DNA of 64,000 nt, from assembly GCA_024138015.1 (NCBI GenBank), contig JAMXBB010000009.1, positions 11,352,859-11,416,858 of the forward strand. The letters are read 5' to 3'. The notes below the pieces were generated by a model. The model had not been told where the DNA came from. It saw nothing but the letters and a program-made list of their open reading frames with translations, and ran no database searches. Origin of the DNA: Lumnitzera littorea (taxonomy: Eukaryota; Streptophyta; Magnoliopsida; Myrtales; Combretaceae). The translations under genes were made by a program, and so were the position numbers. Shown here in pieces: positions 1 through 13,189 of the stretch; the first letter of the stretch is position 1, and every line of letters begins with the position of its first letter.

Positions 1-1857
1 TTTGAAAACTTCTTAAACTTTGACAATAGTGTGATTTTTTCTAACTAAAAATAGGAAATGTCCTTTATGTTTGCCAATTTATTAAAGTTTAGGAGTCTTA
101 AAGCATACTTTGAAAATTTAAGTAGTTAATCCGCATCTAAGTTAAAGTTTAAAAGGGTTATTTGCAATTTTCTAAAAAAAAATAGAGAGAACAATTGAGT
201 TTTTGACCACTAGAGGATGTTTTTTAGCGTTTATGACTAAGTATTATTGCCTACATGATTTGCTCTTATGTATGGGTGGATTTCTTAAGAAAAGTTGTTC
301 TTAATTTTTTATTAACAAATAGTTGTTTCATTGGTTAGTAGTAAAATATATTCTTGAATAAATTTGAATACTTGTTATTTATACATAGATACAAATATTA
401 GTGTTCTTTATACATTAACTTTATGAACATATATAATATTGTAAGTTTATAAATCTACATTTGGACAAGGCTAAGATTCCTCAATCTCTATTTGGAGATT
501 AAAGTAAGGTTTATAGATGGATCCATCTTATGTATAGAAGAGTACCATGTTTGTTTAGAACAGGTTTTGATGATTTACCAAATACCAATTGTTTTTCCCT
601 ATTAAACGTACTGTTATGTAAAGAAATCTTACATACAATTATTCTACATCTACTCACTCCTTAAGTAATGAGGACTAATACGTCTTCTGATGGGTGTGAA
701 AACTAGTCCTCTTATTGTAAAAGTGAAGACCACTACTACATGTTGCTAGTCTTCAGTCTTCATTTCACTACTCAAGAGAAGCTATTGTTTAAAGAAATAA
801 ATGTAAATAAAAAAGAATGGATGGTTAAAAAGGAAAAAAAATAAAAAAGAAGGGATAGGCTAACGAAGTGAAGAAACAAAGCCACAGTTATAGTAATCTA
901 GTGGATTATAAGTTAAGTTATTGTTATTGGGGAGAGCAAAGTTACGGGGCGAGTTAGCCCACTTAACCCATAACCCAAAGCAGGGCAAGTTGGGCCAAAA
1001 TTGCTAGTTCGTATATTTAGTAGCAAAAGAGGGCCAACCCTGTTAACGAGTGAGTCAATGAGTAGTGGGTTGGTCCGCTTAACCCACTTACACAACTCTA
1101 TTTACAAGAGGAGGAATTCAGTAGTAGGTTCCCTTGATATTTTTTTAAAATGTTGTTTAACATTTTGTGCACTCTATTATCTAAGTCTAGTTGTATATAT
1201 ATTTTAGTTCACTTTCCAGTGTTTATCATTATCAAAATATGTTGTTTAAGTCCATAGTTTTTTTTTTTCAACATAGTTTAAGTTTATACATTAAGCACAA
1301 GTTTTAAAATGTGGTATATTTATTATTAGATTAAATTATATGGATCGCCCCCAAAAGCTTTTAAAATTGTACGAATACTCTATTTTTAAAAGCTACTACT
1401 TATCTCCTTAAAATAAGCACGGTCCTACCTTTTTTGTTAACTTGACTACAATGTGTGAATAACAACATATATGAACGCTTACATGGCATTTTACCTTCTA
1501 TTTTGTAAATATATTTTAGTAGTTGTATTAATTAATTTTAAAAAATAAAATTAGAGGAGAAAAAGAAAATAAAAAACAAAAACACAAATTCCATCTCTTG
1601 ATGCCATTCTTCAAAGTTGAATCTTTACTACTCATAAAAAGGTTAGAGCTTCTATGCAAGAAATTCTTCACTTTAATACCCCTTTTTAACAAACCTAATT
1701 TCACTAATTCTTTTAAAACCTAACCTTTCACCTTCTTTTAAAACCCAAGCATTCTTTTTATACGATTTTTGTGTAAAACTTCTAAATGTGTGTAAAGTTT
1801 AAATGTTTTCTTTTGAATTCATCCTAGAATTTTAAGAAAGAAATTACCTTTATTTCA
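1..1857. other. AT-rich non-coding stretch
   Basis: No open reading frame with a recognisable domain on either strand. A less AT-rich patch at about 930-1110, with repeated cttaaccca and gggcc motifs, resembles the patch at 25370-25510. It may be the remains of a dispersed DNA transposon, but I cannot define its ends. The rest is simple AT-rich plant intergenic sequence with short A and T runs. Confidence 0.6.
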
Positions 1858-2225
1858 TGTTTGGTATATAAGAATGCTTTGAAATTGAATGAAATGAGGG
1901 TTAGAATAATAAATTATTTCTTATATTTGAAACATGAAATGAAATGGAATGACACTAAATGAGCAAATAGTGTTAATTGTCAAGAAGCCCTTAATTATTT
2001 TATATTATAATTTATTTGAAGGTTAAAAAAGTAATTTTAAGTTAACGCAATTAATTAGGATGGAATGGAATTGGGATTCTCTTTCCAATTCGAATCGTCG
2101 ATAGAATCGCGATTCCATGGAATCATAATTTTGACTTCAAAATGTACTTCTTAACATGAGAATGAGAATGAGAATAAAACCTAGAATTGACGATTCTATT
2201 TTGATCTATTCTTGCATACTAAACG
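1858..2225. mobile_element. degenerate MITE-like element with inverted ends
   Basis: The left end (1858, tgtttggtatataagaat) and the reverse complement of the right end (2225, cgtttagtatgcaagaat) match at roughly 70% over about 33 bases by eye. The interior has no coding capacity and contains repeated gaatgg / ggaat motifs, common in plant Harbinger-like MITEs. No clear target-site duplication is visible, so the superfamily is uncertain. At ~370 bp the length suits a MITE. Confidence 0.4.
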
Positions 2226-5200
2226 TAACATTAACGTTTAGAGTTTTCGAGTGTTTAATTGAATTAGTTGGTTTAAAGCATACTCATTTGATTTTTCAAA
2301 ATGCAAAAGTACGTGATGAGTTTTAACTAGTGTTGTCAAACTTAGGCTAAGTGATTGACTCAAACATATGAGATGGTCAAAAATTAAAAAAAAAAAACGA
2401 CTTTGATTGGAAGTGGAATCAAGATTGAATCAGACTAGATCACAAGGATTAACGCGGATTTAACAATATTGGTTTTAACAAGTTCAAATCCACAAAATAG
2501 TGTTTATATCTAATGGTTTTTCTTTTCCTTTTTTTGGAAACGATACAAAGTAGGGTTATACTAGGAATGTTTTTAAAGTACCATTGATAAGCTTTAGAAA
2601 AAGTAGACTGATGAGCTTTTTCCATAATCCTTTTATTCATATATACAGTTATTGTGGCCTTATTGAGTTAGTAATGTACCAAGAATATATTTAGAAGACA
2701 TGTGTTAAATTCTTATTGATATATTAATAATTAATTTGACAAAATAATTTATTGATTATATTTAATTAAATGATTCAATAAAAATGTAAATAATTTTTAA
2801 AAAATTAGAAACTATAGAGCTAGTAATTGCTAATATGATATAATAACTATATAATTTTTAGGATTTTTTTAATAATAAAGATAAAGGGTCCTAGTTGAAA
2901 AATTAAAAAAATAGAAAAAAAAATTAGGAAAATACAAAAAAAAAATGAAAAATTGGAAAAAATATTAAAAAAAAGTTGAAAATTGAAAAAGAATAATATA
3001 TATATATATATATATATAATCTAGAAATATAATTAAATTAGAATAGGAATGGGGCTTTGCTTGCGTTTGCTAGTCTATGGTTAGCTTGGGCCTAAACTAA
3101 GTTTAAGATTCCAATTTGGCCTAAGTTAGTAGAGCTTTTATACTATAAATTTGCAAAAAATAGTAAGGGATGAGTTAACTAGCCGATAGGTTGAGTCTTT
3201 AATCTTACAATTGGAGTTAAAACAAAGGTTAGGGGTACCAATTTGCCAATGCACAAAAGTGCATTTTTGTTTTTTAACTTCCTTGAGACATGTATCAATT
3301 AGCTATTGGAGCAATCTATACACACTAACATGTGGTGAACTTGTACTCGTCCATGTGGCTGGTATGGCATATGTGTAGTGCCATGTTAACAAGCTTCTTG
3401 CTTCCCTTTTTCTATCTCTTTCGTATATGAAATCAGCTTATGGTTTTACCAATTAATGGTGAAATCATGAAGTACACTTAGGATACATTGCATTGATGCC
3501 AAGATATTGTCCAAATACATCGATTTAAGGGGTTTAAATGAGGCTTGAAAATTAGAAAAAATTCAAATATATAAATTTTCCTCTAAGTTGAATCTTCATA
3601 ATTTAAGCTAAAGCAGAATTTTTAAAGCTTCTAACGGGTATTTTAAGCAACAAAGTATATTTAAGAATCACATTGTACCAATTATATCAAGTAAGTTCAT
3701 CAAAATTTGAATTGAGTTTGTAAAAAAAAACCCATATTTTTGGGATTTTCGAATTAATGTATTTTTGAGACATTCCATCATAACCTAAGCTTCAACAAGT
3801 ATAAGCAGCACCTCTGCATCCTTATTCTAGTATCATCTTTCATCACTCATCATTCCATTTCATTTAATCGCAAGCTCTCTATCTCTTTACCACCCATAGC
3901 TTTCTCTCTCTAGATGTTGTGCGAATTTGGAGCTATTCGAAGCTTGACCACCTTCGTAATCTACCGTGTTCCCTAGGCTAAGATTCATTATCTTAGGGTT
4001 TTACCGCTACTAGTTACCCTTTGAAAACACTACTTCTGCTCATCCTCAACCAAAACCAACCACATGGTTGAGTGTGTCAGCCCCAAAATGTATGACCCAG
4101 CCTCTGAATGTAACTTAGTAACCCCTTAAGCTACTAAAGTCGACAACTACCACTACCACCAAACTTCTACCATGGGACTAAGGCACTCTCTCTGGCCCCC
4201 CTTATCTCAAATAAAACACTCACAAAAATTGGTGTTTCCCGTTTGTCTTGGTGGCTATACCTACCCTAAGCGACCTCCTCCATCGCCATTGCATCCACTC
4301 CTTCTTACTTAGCTCATCATGTGTTGTGTATGTAACGAGCTAAACAACTTGATCCCGACCCTTTGCTCCAACTTGTGAACTCCAGCCCAAGAGTAGGTTC
4401 GGTCCTCTTTCCTTCCTTCTTTGTTTTGTTTTTTTTTTTTTAAATTATTAAAAGAAATAAAAAATAATTAATAAACAAAAAAATAGAAAAAGGAAAGAAA
4501 GTTTTTTTAATGTTTTCCTCTACCCACGTTTTAACATTTTTCCTTTTCCTTTTATTCTTTTTTAGTTATAACAATAAAAATACTTTATCATTTAATTTTT
4601 TTTAAGAAATAAAAAGAATATGTTTTGATAAAAATAAAAAGAAATAAAAAAATAAAATAAAATAAAACATATTTTATCACTTGGAAAAATCTTTTTTCAA
4701 ATAAATAAAAATAAATGAAACTTTTTAAAAAATAGGGCTTCTCTTAGAATTTTCTCCAAATAAAACACTAAAATTAAGACCTTTTTCTTAGAATTTCTTT
4801 AAATAAAACCAAAATGATTAAGGAAACGTAAACTTAGATATTTTCAAAATTAAAAGAGTCCAATATACTAATATTTTACGAATGAAGTACGAAAATTTAA
4901 TCTAGAAGAGCGAGTGCTTAGGTACTGGTACGCGATTACAAGGCAACTTAAAACATGTAAAAAATTTTTTTCCCACTTTTGTAAATGATATTTCAATTTC
5001 TTATTGTTTGCAAATAGATGTAATTTTATTTATTTATTTACTTGTGAATAAGTTTTTTTTTTAGAAGAGCATTTTCAAAGATAAACTTAGTTTTAGAAAG
5101 TTAAAGTGATAACTAACCAAGGTTTTATTAGATAGCTTTCAGATCTAAAATCACTAGTTTCAAAATCATTTTATCAAAAAATTATTTTTATTGAAAACTA

Positions 5201-6152
5201 ATAGGTAGTTATAGCCAATTCATCCAATTAGTCATAACTTAACTCTTTTCTTGATCTCGATCGATTGGTGACTCCAAAAAGTTTTCAAAATTAAAAGAAC
5301 CAATTTTCTTTAACTCTGGGTCTATATTGAATGTGTAGATGGTTCAACATAGGTTGGATTAAGGAAAATAATGAAAATAAAAAAATTCAGGCTCGACAAT
5401 AATACAAGACACAATACGGTTTTAGGTGAGATTACAAAGAAAAAATATGATACACAATCATGATACCGTTATAACACGACTACATTGTAATTTAATTATA
5501 CGTCATCTTTATTCATTTCATGTATTTTTAGTATAAACAAGAATTTGAAATGAAATAGAAACACAAACACAACTTAATAACAGGAATTGCTAACCTTCGA
5601 AAAGAGGATGTCTTGATCCAATGAATCACAAGGTGACGTAATTATCTGATGTCTTTTAGAGAATTAGAAACCCATGAAAGTAAAAACTTTCCCCTAATGA
5701 AACAATCAAAATTTTGCAAATGATATTGAAAACAATGAACTGGAAGAGGAACGTACAATTATATTCAAAGCTTATACTCAAATTCACCTTAAGTTAAATT
5801 TCCCCCATTAAACTTTATCTATCTAAAACTATTACATTTCTAAGATTGATCTTACTAAATTTGATAGGGTCTCATTAGTTTAATATTAATCCGTTTGTTA
5901 TTTGGATGAAAATGATTAAAAATAAGTGGAAAAAGAAGAATTTAAATTGCCATAAATGAGAGAGGGAAGATGAACAAGGATAAGATAAAACGAGCAAGGA
6001 AGAAGATGACCATAGATGAACGCCACTGGTCGCATATGAATTCATTATGTCATCCTCTACTTAGAACCATTTAACATAATTTCAATTCTCTATTTTAATC
6101 ACTTAAAATTTTGATAGTTTTACCTTAACTTGATCCTAAATATTTGTTGTGT
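2226..6152. other. non-coding stretch with purine-rich and less AT-rich patches
   Basis: No supported gene. About 2880-3000 is an A-rich purine tract of repeated gaaaaatt units; it resembles the reverse complement of the T-rich tract at 24780-25080, suggesting the same dispersed repeat in opposite orientation. The patch 3780-4400 is less AT-rich, with pyrimidine runs and no long frame. It could be a relic of an LTR or an old gene leader. The remainder is AT-rich and featureless. Confidence 0.5.
2997..3018. repeat. (TA)11 microsatellite
   Basis: Uninterrupted TA dinucleotides directly after the A-rich purine tract. Confidence 0.9.
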
Positions 6153-7008
6153 AATTTTCTTGAAAAAAGTATAAATTTAGTCCTCAATGTTTGATACATT
6201 TTTTATTTTAGTCCTAAACGTTTATTTTTTTCTTCTATTTCACTCTTCAACATTTGCAAACTTTTGCAAATAAGTTCACTATTTGTTTGTCATTAGTTTT
6301 TCCGGTAGTAATTATATATTGCACCATCTTATTGGAACACATATTTTTATTTAATAAATAATATAATAAAATAATAAAAGAACTAATATAAAATGCAAAA
6401 TTAAAAAAAATTGTTAAATTAATAAAAAACAAGATAATAATAAGTATATCCTCTTCAAGTATATTAATAAGAAAAAAAGTTTCAAAAAAAAGTAGATAAT
6501 AATAAAAAAATAAAACAACTTCCGACTATCCCTAAGACCATGGGATAGTAACAATGGTCAATATGTGAGTTGCAATTTTCTTAGTGGGTGGCTATTAACT
6601 ACTTAAATTAAAAAAAAAAGGAAATTTTTTTTTAAAAAATATCAAGTAACTTGATGGGTTTTGTAACTTCCTTCTTCTTTTTTTTAAGAAAAAAAAATTA
6701 GCTTAGGTAGCAAGCGATTGGCCTCTCACGGTTGCCATAGCCAATGAATTGAGCATCTTACTATAATGAAGAGCATCATGACCTAATGTCACATGGTGGC
6801 CATTCTAGCCCCCCTAAGGCTAAGTACATAGATAATAAGATGGTGCCATGCATAATTTTTAGTGGAAAAATTAAAGGTAAAATAACAGTGAACTTGTTCA
6901 TAAGCATTTGAAATATTAAAGACTAAAATAAAAAAAAAGTTAAATATTTACGACTATAATAGAAACAAATATTGAGAACTATAAATTTATACTTTTTTCA
7001 AATTTCTT
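6153..7008. mobile_element. Mutator-type MITE with long inverted ends and 9-bp target duplication
   Basis: The element proper is 6162-6999 (838 bp). It starts gaaaaaagtataaattta and ends with the reverse complement. The terminal inverted repeat can be followed for roughly 120 bases by eye, through the repeated phrases ttttattttagtc and aagttcact. It is flanked by 9-base direct repeats, aattttctt (6153-6161) and aaatttctt (7000-7008), with one mismatch. A 9-bp duplication plus long inverted ends is the signature of Mutator-like elements. The interior has no recognisable transposase, so it is non-autonomous. Confidence 0.75.
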
Positions 7009-7117
7009 AATTTTATATTGTAAATTTCAAAAAAAAAAATCTACAATAACATGTTAATTATAGCTACATAAGAAAAAAAATTGCCTTAACAAATTATTAC
7101 TAAAAATCATAGAAGGA
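7009..7117. other. short AT-rich spacer
   Basis: Poly-A-rich sequence between the Mutator-type MITE and the first readable LINE codons. The 5' end of the LINE fragment is not clear. Confidence 0.5.
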
Positions 7118-7542
7118 AGACATAATGCAAAATTCTTCTACGCCTCTACCCTTGCGAGAAGAGCTAAAAGAAAAATTGTTGGTCTCTTTGATGATACGAA
7201 CAACTGGGTTACAAGCCATTCTGATTTGGAACTATTAACAACAAATTTCTTTTCAAAGTTATTCTACACGAAAAGGATCTTTGCAAGATCGCATGCCCTA
7301 TCTTGACTATCGAATTGGAAGTTCTTTACCTAAAATGACATCCTTTACCTATCCAAAGAAGTGACAAGGGACAAGCTAAAACAAGCCATGTAGAGCACAA
7401 CTAACATGAAGTCTTTGGGGGTTGATGGTTTACATTTCCTATTTTATAAATCATATTGGCTAACAGTTGGTGAATCGATTTTCTAAAGTATTCCCGATAT
7501 TTGGACTACGGAAAGTGTACCAAAGGAAGTAACTAGACTCTA

Positions 7543-8527
7543 ACGGTATGTTTAGTTAACTGAATGGAATAAATAAGGAATGGAATATATGTGTAATAGA
7601 ATGCGTATGACTATTACGATGTTCACTTAAACATAATGGAATTAGTATTGTACCGTTTACTTGAGAATAATGGAACTGGAAATACATATAGAATAAGAAA
7701 TGAAATACCCGAAATGCCCCTCAATTTTTATTTAAAAAAGAAACAAAAAAGTTATAAATTAAAACACAGAAGATTGATATTCCATCATCCATCAAACCCC
7801 TTTCCTTCTCCTTTTAATAAGCCTTCACCATGGAGAATCTGTAATCGTCGACTAACCCAATCAAAATCACCTAACTGACAACGCCCATCCACCTTTGACT
7901 ATTATAATCCCCCAATTCAAAGCCGGAGCCTTAACCCATTATGCTTCCAAATCAAAGCCTTAGAGAAAATTACAGTGCTTACTTTTTGTTCATGATCGTC
8001 AAAGGCGACAACTATTAGCTTCAGATCTATCATACTCCTACGAAAGAGTTACTACTTGGGGATGACAGTAGAGAAGGACTTCATCGATCGATTCAATAGC
8101 TAATGTGGAATACGACAACGTCGATTAAGGGGATGCTTGAGTATATGTCGGACAAGCGATCTATTGTGGAGAAAGGTTACTGCATCGATTGGTGTGAATG
8201 TGGATTGACAAGAAACCCTAGATCCATCTGTACAGTGAGTGTGTTGAGGAGTATGGAGATTTGATTGTTGATTATATAGAGGATAGTTATTGTAATATAT
8301 GAGTTGTAATGAGGGCAATTATGGAAAAAAATCATATTATGGTTTAAGGAATACGGATTCTCCACTCCCAATAAGGAGTCTTGATTATAAAATATCATGC
8401 ACAATAGCATTCTATGGAAACTTGATTCTATGGCCTGAAAACTACTAAACAAAGGAATGGGTGTCTAAGGAATAAGCAGGGAATGGTATTGTCATTCCCT
8501 CCTATTGAAGATGTCGTAATAGTGTTA
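7543..8527. mobile_element. ~1 kb insertion inside the LINE RT
   Basis: The LINE protein similarity breaks off after KEVTRL (about 7540) and resumes at about 8540 with KDGAN. The insert begins ggtatgtttagttaactg and contains ggaatggaat motifs near both ends, as in plant Harbinger-like elements. A TAA trinucleotide sits at both junctions and could be the target duplication, but I could not pair the two ends convincingly as an inverted repeat. ORFs inside it (for example 8177-8452 minus) have no recognisable domain. Confidence 0.45.
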
Positions 8528-8810
8528 ATCCTAATAAAAGGATGGTGCAAATTGCTTATGTGATTTTTGCCCTATTAGCTTATGTACAACCATTTATAAA
8601 ACTGTAGGAAAGGTTATCTTAAATCGCATTAGGCTACATCTACAAAACCTTATCAATCTTAAACCAGCGAGCTTTGTGCTAGGAAGATCAACTAAAGACA
8701 ATGTTCTCGTTTTTCAAGAACTTTTGCATTCACTGAAATTTAAGAAGGGAGAAAGGGTGATCACTTGGAGTTAGACTTTAAGAATGCATACACTAGATTT
8801 AAGAATGCAT

Positions 8811-8887
8811 TCATAGCATATTGGATAAAGATCAACTAGACAAAGTGTATGATCACTTGGAGTTAGACTTTATTCAATATGCTATGA
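8811..8887. repeat. 13-bp perfect inverted repeat within a local duplication
   Basis: tcatagcatattg (8811-8823) is the exact reverse complement of caatatgctatga (8875-8887). In the same place the 22-base string beginning gatcacttggagttag occurs twice (8759-8780 and 8851-8872). This rearrangement lies inside the LINE RT and breaks its frame. Confidence 0.8.
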
Positions 8888-9650
8888 AATGTTTCAATTT
8901 CCTAAGAAAATGGATAAAGCTAATAGGGTCATGTTTAGCCATAAGTTATTTCCAAGTGTTTTAGAATGTCTCAACATTGAAGGGGTTTCAGTCGAGCAAA
9001 TGGGTGAGGCAAAGAGATCCAATGTCTCTATATCTTTTTATCATTGAAATGGAAATTCTTAGCTGAAGCATCAAATAATTAGTAAAGGTTAGGACTTGGA
9101 AATCGATTAAGATCAAAGGTACCAATACTATGATATTGCATATGTTTTTTGTGGATGACCTGGTACTAATTAGAGAGGCTACAATGGATAATGCTAGAGT
9201 TATGCATCAGGTCATGAGTACATTTGGCATTATTTCAAGACAAAAGGTGAAGTATAATAAATCATGTATGCTTTTCTCAAAAAATGTGGATGCTTCCCCT
9301 TAAGGACCAAATTTGTAGTGTCATTAGGATAAAGCCAGATACGGTATTAGGAAAGTACTTGGGGGTCCCAATTAACTTTGGTGGTCGATTAAGGGTAAAA
9401 GATTTCCCCTTTTTTCCTTGACAAAATAAGGTGAAAACCTTTTGGTTAGAAGGTGAAGTTACTTAGTAGCTCATGAGAAAACTTCTTGTATCTACTACCC
9501 TTGAGAGTGTTGCAAAAAATTATTCTCAAATGATACCTATCCTGACTAAAGTTTGTCAGCAGTTTGAATGGATGTATAGAAATTTTCTATGAGGTACCTA
9601 TTAAGGGGAGAGGAAAATGAATTGGATCTCTTGGGAAAATGTAAACTTTA

Positions 9651-12600
9651 CAAATTTAGCATTTTAAGTAACAAATCGATTTAAATATTATAGGTAATTA
9701 TTCTAACTCGACGAAATCAATAAATTTAAAACTAATTAAAATTTTAAACTCAAACATAAAATGAATGAGAAAAACTCTAAAATTTTGCTCAATCATGTAC
9801 AAAAATCCTAAATCCAAAGTACGCCCAAATTCTCAAAATCAAATTTAAACTTAGCAAAAATCCTAAAACTATAACTTTAAGCTTATAAAATGAATAAATA
9901 TAATCGTAATTGATTGTAATTATCGACTAAATCGTGTAATCGTATACAAATCCTAACGAAAATGTTAAAATAACTTGTAAATATTATAATCGTAACGGAT
10001 ACCAATTAAACTAATAAATTTTCATAAAATCTCAAAATTAATTTATAAATGTTATTTTTATTATTTTTATTTTTGAAAAAATTACACATAATTATTTTTT
10101 TTATTTTCCTTTTTCTTTCTTTTCTTTTCTTTCTTTTCTTCCTTCTATTTTTTCCCTTCCTTCCACGTGTTCCCTCCAGTAACCCACGTTTTTTTTTTTC
10201 TCCTTTTCCTTTCATCATCTAGCTGTTCAATTTATGTACATGAAACCAAAAGCTATGATTACATGGTCATGTCTTAATTAATGCTCAGATTTAGTGGTTT
10301 ACTTTATAAATTGCTTTTGTCCTTATTTCTCGCCTTCACCTGCATATACTCAACACATTTGGATCCTAGAAGCTTAAAAAACGAAAACAAAAAGAGAAAG
10401 AAAAAGAAACAAAGTAATTACGCACACACAAAACCGAAATAAGAAAACAAGTAAAAAAAAAAACAAGCAAATACTTAAGAAGAAGAAGAAGGAAAAGAAG
10501 AAAAATTTAGGGAGAATTAAATCAAGTATTTTACTAAAGAAATCAGGTAAGTTTATGTATTTTATTTATACATATATATATATATCATATAGTATGTACA
10601 TGTATATTAGGTATTTGTTATTTATTTATTTTTATTTTATGTATTACATGTATGTATGCACAAATGTATATGTATATTGTATATCATATAATGTATGTAC
10701 ATGTATGTGTATATAATATATATATGTGTATTTCCTTATATACATATGGCTATATATATATGTGTGTGTATGTGTGTACGTAGTAGTTTCTTGAAATTAT
10801 ATGTATGTATAAATGGGAATATAATGTATATACTTATTATTTATTTTAGTATATGATATATATATATATATGTATTATGTATTTTCGTATATATGCACAA
10901 GTATCATGTATTTTCGTATTTATGTATATATGTATATATTTCGTATTTTTTGTATATATATATATATATATGTAGGTGTGAGGTTATATATGTATAAATG
11001 TACATAATATTTCATATTATATGATATATATAGGTGTACGTAGGTATATGTATGTATATTTATACTTAGTATTTGTATTTTATAAAAATTTTCTATATAT
11101 ATATATGTACGTATAAGGGCTGACGTGAATATGTATATATATTATTAATAATATTTTATATTTTAGTATATACACATATATACAATACAACCGTATATAT
11201 ACACATATGTATATAGGGTATACATATGTGTATACTCTACTTGTACATAATGTATAATTAAGATTAGAATAATTTAATACATAAGTATAGTATATGGATA
11301 AATGTATGTATATGAATAATACGTATATGTAAAAATACGAGTATATGTAAATAGTATATATAAAATACTATAATATTAATTTAATAAATAAAGTAAGTTA
11401 ATAAATATATATAAGAGTATCGTAAATTAGGAAAAAGAATAATAATTAAGTAAATTGGAAAAATTTATAAAATATAATAATAAGTATTTATATATATACT
11501 TATACCATAAAATACAAGAAATAGGAAAATAATAGAAAATTATGAAAATTGAGTAGTGTCACATGCTACCACGTTATCACATATATATAAATTAAGTAAA
11601 TTTTCGTAATTAATAATAATAATAAACAATTAATTAATTAATTAGAAAAATAATGAAGTATGAATTTTTGAATTAATAAAACTTAAATCTTAAAAATAAG
11701 TAATTATAGTAAAATAGGCTTAAATTAAGAAAATTACAAATTATATGGTACAAATACTTATTAAATCATAATTATATTAAGAAAAGTTTAATTTGATATT
11801 GTATGACTATTTAAGCAAAATAATAAAGTTTGTGATATTTTTATAACATAGTCAAAACTATAGGTTATAATATCCAAAACGAACCCTATTACGAAAAAGT
11901 ATGTCCAAAAACAATTAAAATAGACTATAAGTTCATAAGAATTCGAACTAAAATGAAAATTTTGTACGCGATTAAAAATTTAAGATAATCGAGAAAAGTA
12001 AGTAAATTATTTAAGTAAAACTATGTTTACACTATACTTGAGATTATAGTGGGAAACTAGACAAATAATAATAGACATTTAGTTAATAGGGAAACCTAGT
12101 TCTCCAAAACACTTATAAGCTTTCTTATTTTTTAGGTATTCGATTATTGAGTCTTAGAATTTCTCAGAGGTCTGGAAAGTGAGCATTAATCTAGGTGAGA
12201 AAGTTCTTATGATCTACTATCTACTTATCATTTGTTATTTGTATGTTGCTTGTTGGTTGAAGTTGATTGTTTGATTGAACGATTGATTACTTTATATGCT
12301 ATTATCCGTGTAATCACTCTCTTATACTAGTAAATATAACTATTCTACTAAGATAACTAGCTATATCTATTGTATGTCTATAATTTAATTAGTATATAGA
12401 TGGAGAGTACTAATTTTGCAAATTTTTTATAAAAGTATTTTTTGAAAACATTTTTTTAATCTTAAATATGTTTTGTATGATTTTTATAAGAGCTCGCAGT
12501 GCTTATAAATAATATTTCTATTATTAAGGCAAAGCTAGCATAATATTTTTAATTGATTGTGAGAGGACTCGCATATTTGTACTCGTAAAGCCTTAGATAT

Positions 12601-13189
12601 TGGTTGATAGCGAGATAAACTCATTTTACGTGCCAGAGGTGCTTTTAATATGTTTGGTAGGCGGTCCTAGTTGGGGTCCACTTATATTGATTATTGATTC
12701 TCGAACTAAAGTAATAATTGAGTAACTTTTGGTAGAATTGTACCCTTAGGCAGCCTCATGTAGTTAAGGTAAGGTACTTTGTGCGGATAAGTATGGAGGA
12801 AAAATCAATATGGAGATGACATAACTTTATACCTTCTATAGTTTCAAACTCCTATGGATGTGTTACTTGCATTCATCGTACTTGTATTCATTTCGTATAT
12901 AAATAACTTGTATGTGTGCTAATAATGTTTATTCGATAACTCGCTTGAACGGTAGCTGTGAAAAACAAATTCATTGAGTCGTGGTTTACTCATTTCTTTA
13001 TAGTTTCTTTTGCAAGTTTCTTGTAAGTAAGTATTGGGATAAGCTTGAGAGCATAGTACAAACCGGAGATAGGTTTGGCAATGTTAAAGTTGATTAAAAA
13101 TTGTATAACGGTACAGAAACAATTTATGTAAATTATTTAGTATTTCTTATAAATTAATAAGTTATTTTACCTTATCATAATACTTGGTA
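9651..13189. mobile_element. LTR-like non-coding insertion splitting the LINE (putative)
   Basis: This 3.5 kb non-coding block separates the LINE RT (ends about 9650) from its zf-RVT part (starts about 13190). Its last third (about 12100-13120) has the look of a large plant gypsy LTR: short GC-richer phrases, no ORFs, and a terminal block resembling the transcribed end of Tekay/Del-type LTRs. I found no clear TG/CA ends or 5-bp duplication, so a solo LTR is only an inference. About 10080-10200 is a pyrimidine tract whose complement reads as a Lys-rich pseudo-ORF. Confidence 0.3.
10560..11480. repeat. TA/TG-rich microsatellite region
   Basis: Long, imperfect arrays of tatata, tgtatg and tacatg units with repeated gtatatatgtat phrases. 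Low complexity and no coding potential. Such regions are prone to length variation and poor assembly, relevant because the duplicated segment begins here at 11375. Confidence 0.8.

Larger units (their letters stand above)
7118..9650 (+). pseudogene. LINE (L1-type) reverse transcriptase fragment, decayed
   Basis: Broken reading frames on the plus strand follow plant LINE ORF2 in order. First comes the region before the RT (NAKFFYASTLARRAKRKI at about 7127), then the RT start (MKSLGVDGLHFLFYKSYW near 7409). After a ~1 kb insertion follow CDFCPISLCTTIYKTVGKV (about 8558), NLINLKPASFVLGRSTKDN (about 8645) and the catalytic region FVDDLVLI (about 9148-9171), where the usual F-A-D-D reads FVDD. The end is MNWISWENV at about 9618-9645. 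Numerous stops and frameshifts rule out activity. The same LINE seems to resume at 13190 (and 15656 in the duplicated copy) after a second insertion. Confidence 0.75.

Noticed and set aside
10006..10218. 70-codon Lys/Arg-rich minus ORF
   Set aside because: It arises from a low-complexity pyrimidine tract inside a non-coding insertion.
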